From positions 1 through 64,000 of the forward strand of contig NZ_NJAJ01000011.1 of the NCBI RefSeq assembly GCF_002632825.1: a DNA stretch of 64,000 bases, in the 5' to 3' direction. Of this stretch, positions 15,791-24,759 are shown one piece after another. Every line of letters begins with the position of its first letter. Position 1 is the stretch's first letter. The notes under the pieces were generated by a model, which saw nothing but the letters and a program-made list of their open reading frames with translations, made no database searches and was not told the origin of the DNA. Origin of the DNA: Xenorhabdus stockiae. Its GTDB lineage: Bacteria > Pseudomonadota > Gammaproteobacteria > Enterobacterales > Enterobacteriaceae. The translations under genes and the position numbers were made by a program.

Positions 15791-16564
15791 TCATTTGTGC
15801 TGGTGTGGAGGTGTAATCGTGATGCCTGCGAGCTGTAAACGGGTGACTATTGCCTGAAGTAGCGGGAGTGCGCCGGGGGTATCGCTGTGCAGGCAGACAG
15901 AGGAAAATTCAACGTCAATATCGGCTCCTTCTACGGTACGGACTTTACCCTCCTGACAGGCTCGTAACACTTTATCAGCGACTATTTCAGGATCGAGAGG
16001 CTCAACCCGACGGGTAAATACAATAGAGCCACTGAGATCGTAATCGCGGTCAGCGTAGAACTCACAAACCACAGGATGACCGAGTGTGGTAGCTTCACGC
16101 CAGATAGCCGAACCGTGCATACAGAATATGGCCAGTTCAGGAGCATGTTTATGCAGTGTGGAGACGAAGTAATGCGCAGCATCGCTGTCACGGGCCAGAT
16201 GCATATATAAGGCACCATGTGGTTTTATATGCTGTAGCGGAAGGTTATACAGCGCAGCAAATTCGCGTAATGCACCGAGCTGATATAACACATCGTTGGT
16301 TAATTCCTGTGGGGTGGTATTGATATGGCGGCGGCCAAATCCGGCAAGATCGCGGAACCCGGGATGGGCACCAATGGACACACCTTTTTGGTGTGCCAGC
16401 TCCACGGTTTTACGCATAATGCAGGGATCGCCCGCATGAAAACCGGTGGCTATATTGGCTGAGCTGATTAATGCCATAATTGATTCATCCACATTATCGC
16501 CGATAGTCCACGGGCCGAAGCCTTCGCCAATGTCTGAGTTGAGATCGATGTTTATCATAGTCAT
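15791..16564 (-). CDS. pxpA: 5-oxoprolinase subunit PxpA (LamB/YcsF family)
   Basis: 257 residues of the LamB/YcsF family, the metal-dependent hydrolase-like subunit of 5-oxoprolinase. The N-terminus [12 protein letters not shown], the stretch [30 protein letters not shown] and the closing C-L-H-S-D-T-P-G-A are all diagnostic. E. coli PxpA has 244 residues. ATGs at 16564 and 16558 both fit; neither has a strong ribosome binding site. It is the first gene of the pxpABC-gabT run, so the promoter should lie just beyond 16564. Confidence 0.9.
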   Translation of the reverse strand: MTMINIDLNSDIGEGFGPWTIGDNVDESIMALISSANIATGFHAGDPCIMRKTVELAHQKGVSIGAHPGFRDLAGFGRRHINTTPQELTNDVLYQLGALREFAALYNLPLQHIKPHGALYMHLARDSDAAHYFVSTLHKHAPELAIFCMHGSAIWREATTLGHPVVCEFYADRDYDLSGSIVFTRRVEPLDPEIVADKVLRACQEGKVRTVEGADIDVEFSSVCLHSDTPGALPLLQAIVTRLQLAGITITPPHQHK

Positions 16565-16898
16565 GCGCTCAAATTGTGAACTGAATGTCAAAAATATAAT
16601 ATGGTATGACAAAAAGAAGAAATTTTTTTCTGATGCCCACGCGATACATATTGAAATCCCATTGAGTATAGGCCATGTGTTCGTTTAAGCCGGCACATGA
16701 TCTTGCTAAATATTATGGCAAACCGATTGGATATATTATGAAATTAATCAGATAGGAATAATGTCACGGAATTTACTTTGGTTTTTCCGCACAATGGGGC
16801 GCTTTTGGATGATATTTATTGAGACAGAATGGCTTCTTCTTCACCAAGAATGGGAAAGTTTATCGCAAGATATAATTATCAGAGGTTATAGATTTATA

Positions 16899-16950
16899 TT
16901 CTTCATCCTTCAATTTCCCATTTTATTGGTACAAGTTGAAAGATGAAGAA
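16899..16950. repeat. Short inverted repeat resembling ERIC termini
   Basis: Arms of 15 bases (TTCTTCATCCTTCAA and TTGAAAGATGAAGAA) pair with one mismatch around 22 bases. The arm TTGAAAGATGAAG is close to the right end of the neighbouring ERIC element, so this may be a minimal derivative of the same family. Confidence 0.5.
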
Positions 16951-16963
16951 AATAATTAATTGG

Positions 16964-17105
16964 TATACACAATGGATTTCAAGATGCATCGCGGCGGAAA
17001 GGGAGTAAATCCCCGGGAGCATAGATAACCGTATGTTTATAAAGACGGTGACTAGGGTGAACGAGCGCAGCCAACAAAGAGGCAACTTGAAAGACGAAGT
17101 GTATA
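16964..17105. repeat. ERIC (enterobacterial repetitive intergenic consensus) element, long form
   Basis: 142 bases bounded by TATACAC and GTGTATA. The centre matches the ERIC consensus: GTAAATCCCCGGGAGCATA, then GGTGAACGAGCGCAGCCAAC and GGCAACTTGAAAGACGAAG. It is about 15 bases longer than the standard 127 through extra sequence around 17030-17050. ERIC elements are non-autonomous, palindromic and transcribed when inside mRNAs. Confidence 0.88.
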
Positions 17106-17106
17106 T

Positions 17107-17156
17107 TATCGTAACTTACAAACAAGGGATATTTCATGGCAGTTATTCTGGTAAGC
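17107..17156 (-). pseudogene. Remnant 3' end of a second methyltransferase gene
   Basis: On the minus strand this reads Y-Q-N-N-C-H-E-I-S-L-V-C-K-L-R-stop, against Y-Q-N-N-C-H-E-A-A-F-V-C-K-F-L-stop at the end of the intact methyltransferase gene 255 bases away. A 23-base block is identical in both. The sequence before it no longer matches. It is best read as the tail of a former duplicate. Confidence 0.6.
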
Positions 17157-17191
17157 TATTTCTATTAATGATAACCATCTATTTTTAGAAG

Positions 17192-17227
17192 GAATATCAA
17201 CCCATATTAATATTCGGGTTGATATTC
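17192..17227 (-). terminator. Hairpin downstream of the methyltransferase gene
   Basis: GAATATCAACCC and GGGTTGATATTC form a perfect 12-bp stem with a 12-base loop. Read on the minus strand it is followed by TTCTAAAAATAG, not a strict T run. A similar stem (AGGATATCA...TGATATCCT) lies downstream of ybfF at 18377-18415. Confidence 0.5.
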
Positions 17228-17359
17228 TATTTTAGATTTTGCATTCAATGGTGAGATTGAATTTTATTTTATCGCGATGAATACCGTTTATGTTCTTCAC
17301 TCTTCAATATGCCATTTTGATGACCTATGTTGATAAGTGAGGAGTTTGATTGACTGATA

Positions 17360-18115
17360 TTATAGGAATTTACAAACAAACGCGGCTTCATGGCAGTTAT
17401 TCTGGTAAGTGTCCCAAAAACCTGCTGGCTGGTTATCAATATCACTTTGTGACAGCATAGGTTTATGCCACTCAATCTGTAAACCCGCTTTATGACTTGC
17501 CTCTGCGTGTTGTTCACGGCTCCAGCTGTACATTGTAAAAGGCGCAGGAGGAAGAGGAGGATTACGTGATGGAAAGGTAAATTCGGCTTTAAAGAGGAGA
17601 CCGCCTCTACAGTGCTCTTCGCTAAGAATATCGCAGAGATAATTGGAACAATTGCCTTTAGTTAACCGGTAGTCAGGCTCAATAGTGTAAGCAATTAATT
17701 TACCGGAAGGTGCCAGATTATTAGCAACAGTGCGGAACATCATTTCAAGTTCTTCGAGTGAGATAGCATTACAAAATAGCCAGGATGCGTTAATGATGTC
17801 AAATTTACCCAGTGATTCCATATTGCAGACATCTCTGACATGAAATTCGATACCATCACCATATTGCCGAGATTTGTTTCTTGCAATTTCAATCATGTTA
17901 GTTGAGATATCGGCACCGACAACTTTTGATGCCCCACGACTTTTGTAAAGCCGGCTAAACAGGCCATAGCCACAGGCTAAATCTAATACTGATTTTCCTT
18001 GTATCTCACCTGCCAGCTCAAAAACCGTCCTGATTTCTACCTCTATCTGCGGAGCAGAATCTGAAAATCTTTCATAAACATCAGCGATAGCGTTATATAC
18101 GTTTTTTTCATTCAT
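17360..18115 (-). CDS. Class I SAM-dependent methyltransferase
   Basis: 251 residues with a Rossmann-type methyltransferase fold. Motif I is V-L-D-L-A-C-G-Y-G-L-F near residue 41, followed by V-V-G-A-D-I-S-T-N-M-I-E-I-A for the ribose-binding acid, then V-R-D-V-C-N and F-D-I-I-N-A-S-W-L-F. The substrate is not evident; small-molecule methyltransferases of secondary metabolism look like this. It stands alone in an AT-rich setting, with hairpins on both sides. A copy of its 3' end lies 255 bases downstream, pointing to a past duplication. Translation probably starts at the ATG at 18115, preceded by GGACAGAAAGTA. Confidence 0.82.
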   Translation of the reverse strand: MNEKNVYNAIADVYERFSDSAPQIEVEIRTVFELAGEIQGKSVLDLACGYGLFSRLYKSRGASKVVGADISTNMIEIARNKSRQYGDGIEFHVRDVCNMESLGKFDIINASWLFCNAISLEELEMMFRTVANNLAPSGKLIAYTIEPDYRLTKGNCSNYLCDILSEEHCRGGLLFKAEFTFPSRNPPLPPAPFTMYSWSREQHAEASHKAGLQIEWHKPMLSQSDIDNQPAGFWDTYQNNCHEAAFVCKFL

Positions 18116-18376
18116 TACTTTCTGTCCTTAACTAAGATAAAAGAAACAAAACTAAGGTAAAAAATAAGCGGAATTTTTTGCTGTTTTATAAGAATTAAAT
18201 TTGTTAGTGATATAATATTTGATGTTTTTTTCTGGGTTTTACCTTAATATATAAATACCCAGTTTAATATGATTATTTTTATATCAGGTATGTTATTTTA
18301 ATGGAACATGATAAATAAATTGGATATTTTATTTTAAGTATATTGTTATTCTATAATAATATCGGGTAAGTTTAGT
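18116..18376. other. AT-rich spacer, nothing recognised
   Basis: About 260 bases of strongly AT-rich sequence between the methyltransferase gene and the ybfF terminator region. It should hold the methyltransferase promoter on the minus strand. No open frame or RNA is supported. Confidence 0.6.
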
Positions 18377-18415
18377 AAGGATATCAACCCATATATTTCG
18401 TTAGACTGATATCCT
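18377..18415 (-). terminator. Hairpin at the 3' end of ybfF
   Basis: AGGATATCA and TGATATCCT pair perfectly around 21 bases. It lies a few bases after the ybfF stop on the minus strand. It resembles the hairpin at 17192-17227, including the AAGG-ATATCAACCCATAT stretch. Confidence 0.5.
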
Positions 18416-18421
18416 ATTTTT

Positions 18422-19201
18422 TTATTCAGTGCCTAAAAATCGGTGAATTGCCCGTAGTACTGCTTCAGGTTTCTCTGCATGAACCCAATGACCGGCTCCC
18501 GCGACAACCCAGGCAGTGGCTTGTGGGAATTGATTAATAATATCCTGACGGTATTCTTCCGTAATGTAATCGGAGTTCCCACCACGAATAAATAAAGCTG
18601 GTTTATGCCATGCCGGAATTGTTTCCCAGCCGATAATTTTTTCGTATTCTTTTTGCAGTACGGGTAGGTTAAATCTCCATTCCCCCTGACGGAATGATTT
18701 TAGTAGAAATGGAATCACGCCATCTTCTTTAATATCTTCAAGCATGATGTCTGTAGCCGCCTGCCGGGTTTGTACACCTGCTTCCGTTACTTTGTGCAGT
18801 GCCGCAAAAATACTGTCATGACGCCTTGCCTGATAAGCAACCGGAGCCATATCAATCACCACGATTTTTTCAATGCGCTCCGGGGCAATTGCTGTCATGC
18901 TCATGGCGATTTTTCCCCCCATGGAATGACCTATAATGATGGCTTTTGCTATATCGAGTTCGTCAAGAAGTGCCAGCACATCTTGTGCCATGTCACGATA
19001 ATCCATATTTTCCATGCGGGGAGAAATACCGTGATTTCGTACATCAATCTGAATCACCGGATAATATTGCTGTAAATCACGCCCTAATATTCCTAAGTTG
19101 TTTAAATCACCAAAAAGTCCATGGATAAGGATAATGGGAGTGGAAGACAACGGATTTTCGGGTTTGTGTAAATGATAATTTAATTGATTGTTTGACTTCA
19201 T
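18422..19201 (-). CDS. ybfF: Alpha/beta-hydrolase esterase YbfF
   Basis: 259 residues of the alpha/beta-hydrolase fold. The oxyanion region is I-L-I-H-G-L-F-G-D, the nucleophile elbow is I-G-H-S-M-G-G-K and the catalytic histidine is in A-G-H-W-V-H-A-E-K-P-E near the end. E. coli YbfF is an acyl-CoA/palmitoyl thioesterase-type esterase of 254 residues. The frame extends to 19279, but homologues begin at M-K-S-N near 19201. It is divergent from seqA exactly as in E. coli, which supports the name. Confidence 0.9.
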   Translation of the reverse strand: MKSNNQLNYHLHKPENPLSSTPIILIHGLFGDLNNLGILGRDLQQYYPVIQIDVRNHGISPRMENMDYRDMAQDVLALLDELDIAKAIIIGHSMGGKIAMSMTAIAPERIEKIVVIDMAPVAYQARRHDSIFAALHKVTEAGVQTRQAATDIMLEDIKEDGVIPFLLKSFRQGEWRFNLPVLQKEYEKIIGWETIPAWHKPALFIRGGNSDYITEEYRQDIINQFPQATAWVVAGAGHWVHAEKPEAVLRAIHRFLGTE

Positions 19202-19461
19202 AATTTGCCTGAGTTTAATGACGTTCATACAATGTTTAATATTGTAGAGTTTAATATCATGACACATCAGCAGAGACAAACAAAATGAGGGATATCGGCT
19301 GTAACTAATTGATTTATTTTAGGGGAAAAGTTTCTTTCTTTTCAATTCTCAATTTAAGAAAGAATCACTTTAAGTTATTGAAAGTTTAATTGTTTTGTTT
19401 TGTTGCATTATATCTTATAATCTGGGGATAATTTTTTCATTAAGAACAGTACTGGATAGAA

Positions 19462-19995
19462 ATGAAAACGATAGAAGTTGATGAAGACCTTTACCGCTTT
19501 ATTGCAAGCCAAACCCTGCATATCGGTGAAAGTGCATCTGATATTTTACGGCGCATACTGAAGTTGGACGCCGGGCAGCCAGTACAAACTACACAGCCTG
19601 CCAGTGAACCTGTACCCGTCAACAAAATACCAGCTGTACGTCCCCGAGATACTGTCCGCGTTATACGCGAGTTACTGCTTTCCGATGAATATGCTGAAAA
19701 GAAAAAATCCGTTGAGCGTTTCATGTTAGTACTGTCTACGTTGTATAGTCTGGACAGCGAAAGTTTCGCCAGAACAACAGAAGCAATGCATGGTCGTACC
19801 CGCACGTATTTTGCCGGTGATGAACATACGCTGCTGGCCAGCGGTAAACAAACCAAACCTCGCCATATCCCCGGCACACCTTTTTGGGTGATCACCAATA
19901 CCAATACTGATCGTAAACGTAGCATGATTGAGCAAGTTATGCAGGATATGAGTTTACCGGTAAATTTGATTGAAAAAGTGTGTGGCACTATTTAG
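19462..19995 (+). CDS. seqA: Negative modulator of replication initiation SeqA
   Basis: 177 residues, close to E. coli SeqA (181). The N-terminal oligomerisation part starts M-K-T-I-E-V-D-E-D-L-Y-R-F-I-A. The C-terminal DNA-binding domain contains R-T-R-T-Y-F-A and the T-N-T-N-T-x-R-K contact segment that recognises hemimethylated GATC. SeqA sequesters oriC and the dnaA promoter after replication and organises new DNA. It is followed by pgm in the same direction with a 120-base gap, the conserved enterobacterial order. Confidence 0.97.
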   Translation: MKTIEVDEDLYRFIASQTLHIGESASDILRRILKLDAGQPVQTTQPASEPVPVNKIPAVRPRDTVRVIRELLLSDEYAEKKKSVERFMLVLSTLYSLDSESFARTTEAMHGRTRTYFAGDEHTLLASGKQTKPRHIPGTPFWVITNTNTDRKRSMIEQVMQDMSLPVNLIEKVCGTI

Positions 19996-20115
19996 ATTCG
20001 GCGTTTAGGTTTAATCAGCAGTCTGCGGTTAATCAATTAACTCTCTAAACCGTTCAGCGTATCTGTTTTATACTGCACTGGCGACTGTCCGGTGCAGCCT
20101 TTCAGGAGAAATAAA

Positions 20116-21756
20116 GTGGCGATTCATCCTAGGGCAGGGCAACTGGCCCAGCAGCATGATTTGATCAATGTTGCACTCCTCACTTCACAGTATTATACCT
20201 TACAACCCAATCCCGAAAATCCGGCCCATAAAGTCAAGTTTGGTACTTCTGGCCATCGTGGCAGTGCCGGGCGTAATAGCTTTAACGAAGCGCATATTCT
20301 GGCAATTTCTCAGGCGATTGTAGAAGTACGTAAGCAATATGATATTACTGGCCCGTGTTATATCGGGAAAGATACACATGCACTTTCTGAAGCCGCTTTT
20401 ATTTCCGTGTTGGAAGTACTGACAGCGAATGGTGTTGATGTGGTCGTGCAGGAGAATAATGGTTTTACGCCAACGCCTGCTATTTCACATGCCATTTTGT
20501 CTTATAACCGTCAGGGAAAAAATCTGGCGGATGGTATTGTAATTACTCCTTCTCATAATCCACCGGAAGACGGTGGTATTAAATATAATCCGCCTAATGG
20601 TGGCCCGGCCGATACGGATCTGACTTCCGTTATTGAAAATCGGGCTAATGAATTGTTGGCTGGTAATCTGAAAGGCGTTAAACGCCAGCCTTACGAACAG
20701 GCCTTAAAAAGTGAATATTTGCACCCTCAGGATTTAGTTGATCCTTATGTCACCGCGTTGGGTGAAGTTGTCGATATGGCAGCAATTCAGAAAGCGGGTC
20801 TGAAAATCGGGATTGATCCCTTGGGTGGCTCAGGTATTGCTTACTGGCAGCGTATTGGTGAGTATTATAATCTCGATCTGACGCTGGTGAATGATAACAT
20901 TGATCAGACTTTCCGCTTTATGACACTGGATCGTGATGGTGTGATCCGGATGGATTGTTCATCCCGCTGGGCGATGGCCGGCTTGCTGGAATTGCGGGAT
21001 AAATTCGATTTGGCATTCGCCAATGATCCTGATTATGACCGCCACGGCATCATTACCCCAGCCGGCCTGATGAACCCTAACCATTATCTGGCGACCGCAG
21101 TGGATTACCTGTTCCGTCATCGTCCGCAATGGTCTGAGAAAGTGGCCGTGGGTAAGACGTTGGTTTCCAGTGCCATGATTGATCGGGTTGTGGCTGATCT
21201 GGGACGTGAACTGGTGGAAGTTCCTGTCGGGTTTAAATGGTTTGTTGACGGGCTATATAAAGGTGAGCTGGGCTTCGGTGGAGAAGAAAGTGCGGGCGCA
21301 TCTTTCCTGCGTTTTGATGGTACTCCGTGGTCAACAGATAAAGACGGCATCATTCTTTGCCTGCTTGCGGCGGAAATGATGGCAGTGACCGGTGAAAATC
21401 CACAGCAGCGCTATGACAAATTGGCGGCTCGTTTTGGTACACCGAGTTATAGCCGTCTTCAGGCTCCGGCAAGTCATCAGCAGAAAGCACAGTTATCTAA
21501 GTTGTCACCGGAAATGGTAAAAGCGGATACGCTGGCAGGTGATCCAATTACGGCTCGCCTGACAACTGCTTCCGGCAATGGTGCTTCTATTGGCGGCCTG
21601 AAGGTGATGAGTGATAACGGCTGGTTTGCGGCGCGCCCTTCAGGTACAGAAGAAGCATATAAAATTTATTGCGAGAGTTTCCTTGGTGCAGAACACCGTG
21701 AAAAAATCGAGCAGGAAGCTCAGGAGATTGTTAACCAAGTATTTGCTGCGGGTTAA
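20116..21756 (+). CDS. pgm: Phosphoglucomutase (alpha-D-glucose phosphate-specific)
   Basis: 546 residues, the same length as E. coli Pgm, interconverting glucose 1-phosphate and glucose 6-phosphate. It feeds UDP-glucose, cell-wall polysaccharide and glycogen pathways. The catalytic phosphoserine loop T-P-S-H-N-P-P-E-D, the metal loop D-P-D-Y-D-R-H, the substrate loop G-G-E-E-S-A-G and the C-terminal R-P-S-G-T-E-E phosphate site are all present. The GTG at 20116 follows AGGAGAAATAAA and gives the same N-terminus as E. coli (A-I-H-x-R-A-G-Q); the frame itself runs further upstream. Confidence 0.96.
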   Translation: MAIHPRAGQLAQQHDLINVALLTSQYYTLQPNPENPAHKVKFGTSGHRGSAGRNSFNEAHILAISQAIVEVRKQYDITGPCYIGKDTHALSEAAFISVLEVLTANGVDVVVQENNGFTPTPAISHAILSYNRQGKNLADGIVITPSHNPPEDGGIKYNPPNGGPADTDLTSVIENRANELLAGNLKGVKRQPYEQALKSEYLHPQDLVDPYVTALGEVVDMAAIQKAGLKIGIDPLGGSGIAYWQRIGEYYNLDLTLVNDNIDQTFRFMTLDRDGVIRMDCSSRWAMAGLLELRDKFDLAFANDPDYDRHGIITPAGLMNPNHYLATAVDYLFRHRPQWSEKVAVGKTLVSSAMIDRVVADLGRELVEVPVGFKWFVDGLYKGELGFGGEESAGASFLRFDGTPWSTDKDGIILCLLAAEMMAVTGENPQQRYDKLAARFGTPSYSRLQAPASHQQKAQLSKLSPEMVKADTLAGDPITARLTTASGNGASIGGLKVMSDNGWFAARPSGTEEAYKIYCESFLGAEHREKIEQEAQEIVNQVFAAG

Positions 21757-21774
21757 TTAGCGCTGAATACTGAT

Positions 21775-21807
21775 GAAAAAAGCCGCTGCTTTTGCTGCGG
21801 CTTTTTG
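21775..21807 (+). terminator. Rho-independent terminator after pgm
   Basis: AAAAAGCCGC and GCGGCTTTTT form the stem, with a T run at the end. It may also serve the converging small gene from the other side. Confidence 0.9.
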
Positions 21808-21819
21808 TTAAAACAAACA

Positions 21820-22020
21820 TTATTGACGTATGCATGTGTCATAGATTTCTTCAAGACAAAATTGGTACTTTTTAGGATGATCGATATGTTTTTTACATAT
21901 AGTATATGCTCGGTCCTGACATTGTGCCGGTGTATTAGATAACCCTGATGGTATTGCATGTGTACTCCATGAGGTTAATACCAGAATGGTGGATAGCGAT
22001 AGGGTTATTAGCTGCTTCAT
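21820..22020 (-). CDS. Small secreted four-cysteine protein of unknown function
   Basis: 66 residues. A signal peptide (K-Q-L-I-T-L-S-L-S-T-I-L-V-L-T) ends near S-T-H-A, leaving a mature peptide of about 44 residues. It has four cysteines (Q-C-Q-D, T-I-C-K-K, F-C-L-E-E, D-T-C-I-R-Q), likely two disulfides in the periplasm or outside. AAGGAAA precedes the ATG at good distance, which supports translation. It lies where kdpE would be expected, just after kdpD in the same direction, but 36 bases away and unrelated in sequence. No known family was recognised. Confidence 0.6.
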   Translation of the reverse strand: MKQLITLSLSTILVLTSWSTHAIPSGLSNTPAQCQDRAYTICKKHIDHPKKYQFCLEEIYDTCIRQ

Positions 22021-22056
22021 AGGGTTATTTCCTTATCATTTAATTAGATCTGCATG

Positions 22057-24759
22057 TCATTTTTCTCGATTATCATTGGTGGAACAAATCGGCAGGGAAA
22101 AATGGAAACTGGCTCCACCTTTCTCATTATTTGTCGCCCATATTTTTCCATTGTGAATTTCAATAATGTGATAACAAATCGTTAGCCCTAACCCGGAATT
22201 AGTGGCCGTGGGTTTGTGATGTTTACGGGGGATACGTGAAAATTTATCAAAAATGGATTTTTCCTTCCCGCCCGGTAATCCTGAACCGGTATCCCAAACT
22301 TCGATATTGACCTTTTCTTTTTCAATTGTTGCTCTGATACCCAGTGCTGAACCTTTATCTGTATATTTGATGGCATTTTCCAGTAGGTTGACAAATACAC
22401 GCTCTAATAAAGAGGCGTCGCACTGTAGGGACAAATCAGCAGGCAGGGAAAGATCTATCTTATAACGGCTTAAAGCATAATCGAGTGAGCGTAAAGCACT
22501 ATCAATGATTTCTTTCAGTGAATAACAGCCAAAATTAGGCTGAAGGCTGCCTGATTGGATACGCACGATATCCAGCATGTTATTCACCAGATGTGAAATA
22601 TTAAGGATCTGCTGATGAATATACTGAAATTGTTTAGCATGCTGAGAGTTTGTAACCGATAAATTCTGTCTGAGTACTTCTGTTTGTTCAGACAGGCGGG
22701 TTAATGGTGTCAGCAAATCATGTGACAGGGCTGTCATAAATGAATTACGTAATTGTTCCCATTCACTCTCCAGCTTGGCGGATTCTGCACCACGGGCCAG
22801 ATGTAATCGCTCCAGCGCGTTAGCAATAATTCCGGTAAAAATCTGTAGTAACCGTTGTTGCTCAGGCACCAATAGTTGTCGGGGGTTCGATGATTCAATC
22901 GCAAGGACAGCAAAAATTTGTGACGGCGTGGCGATGGGAATTAACTGATAAGGCACGCCCGGTAGAGTATCTGTTCCTGCTCCCGCGGGTTGTTTTTTAT
23001 CAAAACACCATTTGGCGATGGCTTCATCAACTAACATCTGCCCACCATTGTAGGATTTCACCTGATAAAGATGATTATTGCCATCCGGCAGTAATAACCC
23101 TGTTTTTGCCTGAAAGCTATTGGATAAAAAATGATAACTGATACGGGCAACGTCTTCTTCATTCAGTGCCCGGCCGAGTTCACGGGTGATTTCATATAAA
23201 TGCCGTGTCCGCTGCTCCCTATAGCGCGCAATTCTGGCTTGATAGCGTATACCTGCGGTCAAGTTCCCGACGACCACTCCCACGATCAGCATGACCGTAA
23301 AGGTAAGCAGATATTGCATATCATTAACGGCCAGTGACAGATGAGGTTTGACAAAAAAGATATCGAAACTGGCAACGTTGATAAAAGCAGAAAATACCGA
23401 AGGCCAGCGCCCGTAAAATAACGCAATAACAACAACACCCAGTAGATAAAGGGTGATCAGGTTGGCTTTATCGAGAGGGAATAAAACTGTTCGAGAAAAT
23501 AAGGTAATAAAGGTACACAGGATAATTGCGATCAGGAACCCCTGAAGCTGGTTTATCCACTTGTCACTGGATAAGCGTTGCTCAGCCGGCTCTTTGATCC
23601 AGTGCTGTTTTTTATCTTCAAGGGCAATAATAATGATATCCAGATCGGGACCAAGTTTACCTAAACGCCCGACAAAATCAGAACGCCATCGATGGCTAAA
23701 GAGGGTGGAATATAAACTATGGTAGCGCCCGACGATGATTTTTCCGAGGTTGTGTTCTCTGGCGTAGCGGAGGATGGCTTTTTCTTTATGAGGCTCCGAA
23801 AGTGTGGCTGTCTCTGCTCCGAGTTCCTGTGCCAGCATCAATGTTTTTAAAATAGTTCGACGTTTGATTTCCGGCAACCGGTGTAATTTAGGCGTTTCAA
23901 CATAAACGGCATGCCAGATACAGTCCAGTTTCGCGGCAAGCCGGGCTGCCTTGCGGATCAATTTCTCATTACCATGATTATCGCCGATACATAACAGCAG
24001 GTTATCCCGCGTATGCCAGACAGGCTCTTTCCCCCGTGTATCGCGGAAAGCGCGCATCTGATCATCCACACGATCTGCGGTACGGCGCAAGGCCAGTTCA
24101 CGCAGAGCGATCAGGTTTCCTTTACGGAAAAAATGTTCAATAGCCCGTTCAGCCTGAGCCGGAATATAAACTTTACCTTCGTGAAGGCGCTGGCGCAGAT
24201 CATCGGGTGGAAGATCCACTAAGACAACATCGTCGGCATTATCAAAGATATGATCGGGAATAGTTTCCCTCACCCGGATACCGGTAATACCACCGACGAT
24301 ATCATTCAGGCTTTCCAGATGCTGTACGTTAATGGTAGTCAGGACATCAATACCCGCTTCCAGCAGTTCTTCCACATCCTGCCAGCGTTTGGGATGACGA
24401 CAACCTTTCGGATTACTGTAGGCTAATTCATCCATCAGGATGATGGCAGGATGGCGGGCAATAGCTGCATCAATATCAAATACCGGGACTCTGCGTTGAG
24501 CTGAGTAGATATATTTTGGCGGCAACTGTGGCAGACCTTTTAAGAGTGCCGCGGTTTCCTGCCGTCCGTGAGTTTCAACGACGCCGACAATAATATCCAG
24601 CCCCTGAGCCAGCAAACGTTGAGCTTCCTGTAACATGGCGTAGGTTTTTCCTACTCCGGCACAGGCTCCGAAGAAAATTTTCAGTTTGCCCCGTGGCTTT
24701 TCATTTGCCAGCGTCAGCAAATTGTCTGGATCAGGACGCTGTGGTTCTGTCTCAGTCAT
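22057..24759 (-). CDS. kdpD: Sensor histidine kinase KdpD
   Basis: 900 residues, near E. coli KdpD (894). The N-terminal cytoplasmic domain has Walker A G-A-C-A-G-V-G-K-T near residue 32, followed by a universal-stress-protein-like region. Four membrane segments span about residues 400-500. A GAF-like part and a kinase core follow: A-L-S-H-D-L-L-T-P-L with the phospho-accepting His near residue 680, N-L-L-E-N-A-I-K-Y and G-L-G-L-T ATP-site boxes. It senses low potassium and signals to KdpE to induce kdpFABC. Its start overlaps kdpC by 4 bases. No kdpE follows, although KdpD itself looks complete. Confidence 0.96.
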   Translation of the reverse strand: MTETEPQRPDPDNLLTLANEKPRGKLKIFFGACAGVGKTYAMLQEAQRLLAQGLDIIVGVVETHGRQETAALLKGLPQLPPKYIYSAQRRVPVFDIDAAIARHPAIILMDELAYSNPKGCRHPKRWQDVEELLEAGIDVLTTINVQHLESLNDIVGGITGIRVRETIPDHIFDNADDVVLVDLPPDDLRQRLHEGKVYIPAQAERAIEHFFRKGNLIALRELALRRTADRVDDQMRAFRDTRGKEPVWHTRDNLLLCIGDNHGNEKLIRKAARLAAKLDCIWHAVYVETPKLHRLPEIKRRTILKTLMLAQELGAETATLSEPHKEKAILRYAREHNLGKIIVGRYHSLYSTLFSHRWRSDFVGRLGKLGPDLDIIIIALEDKKQHWIKEPAEQRLSSDKWINQLQGFLIAIILCTFITLFSRTVLFPLDKANLITLYLLGVVVIALFYGRWPSVFSAFINVASFDIFFVKPHLSLAVNDMQYLLTFTVMLIVGVVVGNLTAGIRYQARIARYREQRTRHLYEITRELGRALNEEDVARISYHFLSNSFQAKTGLLLPDGNNHLYQVKSYNGGQMLVDEAIAKWCFDKKQPAGAGTDTLPGVPYQLIPIATPSQIFAVLAIESSNPRQLLVPEQQRLLQIFTGIIANALERLHLARGAESAKLESEWEQLRNSFMTALSHDLLTPLTRLSEQTEVLRQNLSVTNSQHAKQFQYIHQQILNISHLVNNMLDIVRIQSGSLQPNFGCYSLKEIIDSALRSLDYALSRYKIDLSLPADLSLQCDASLLERVFVNLLENAIKYTDKGSALGIRATIEKEKVNIEVWDTGSGLPGGKEKSIFDKFSRIPRKHHKPTATNSGLGLTICYHIIEIHNGKIWATNNEKGGASFHFSLPICSTNDNREK

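Larger units (their letters stand above)
16565..17359. other. Gene-poor stretch of repeats and decayed sequence
   Basis: About 800 bases between pxpA and the methyltransferase gene. It contains the pxp promoter side, a 61-codon open frame at 16761-16946 that is probably not a gene, an inverted repeat at 16899-16950, an ERIC element at 16964-17105, a copy of a methyltransferase gene's 3' end at 17107-17156 and a hairpin at 17192-17227. Each item is listed separately. Confidence 0.75.

Noticed and set aside
16761-16946. 61-codon open frame rich in aromatic residues with AGGA before its ATG
   Set aside because: Its end runs into an inverted repeat related to ERIC ends, it shows no domain, and the region is otherwise debris. 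It is possibly translated but not supported.
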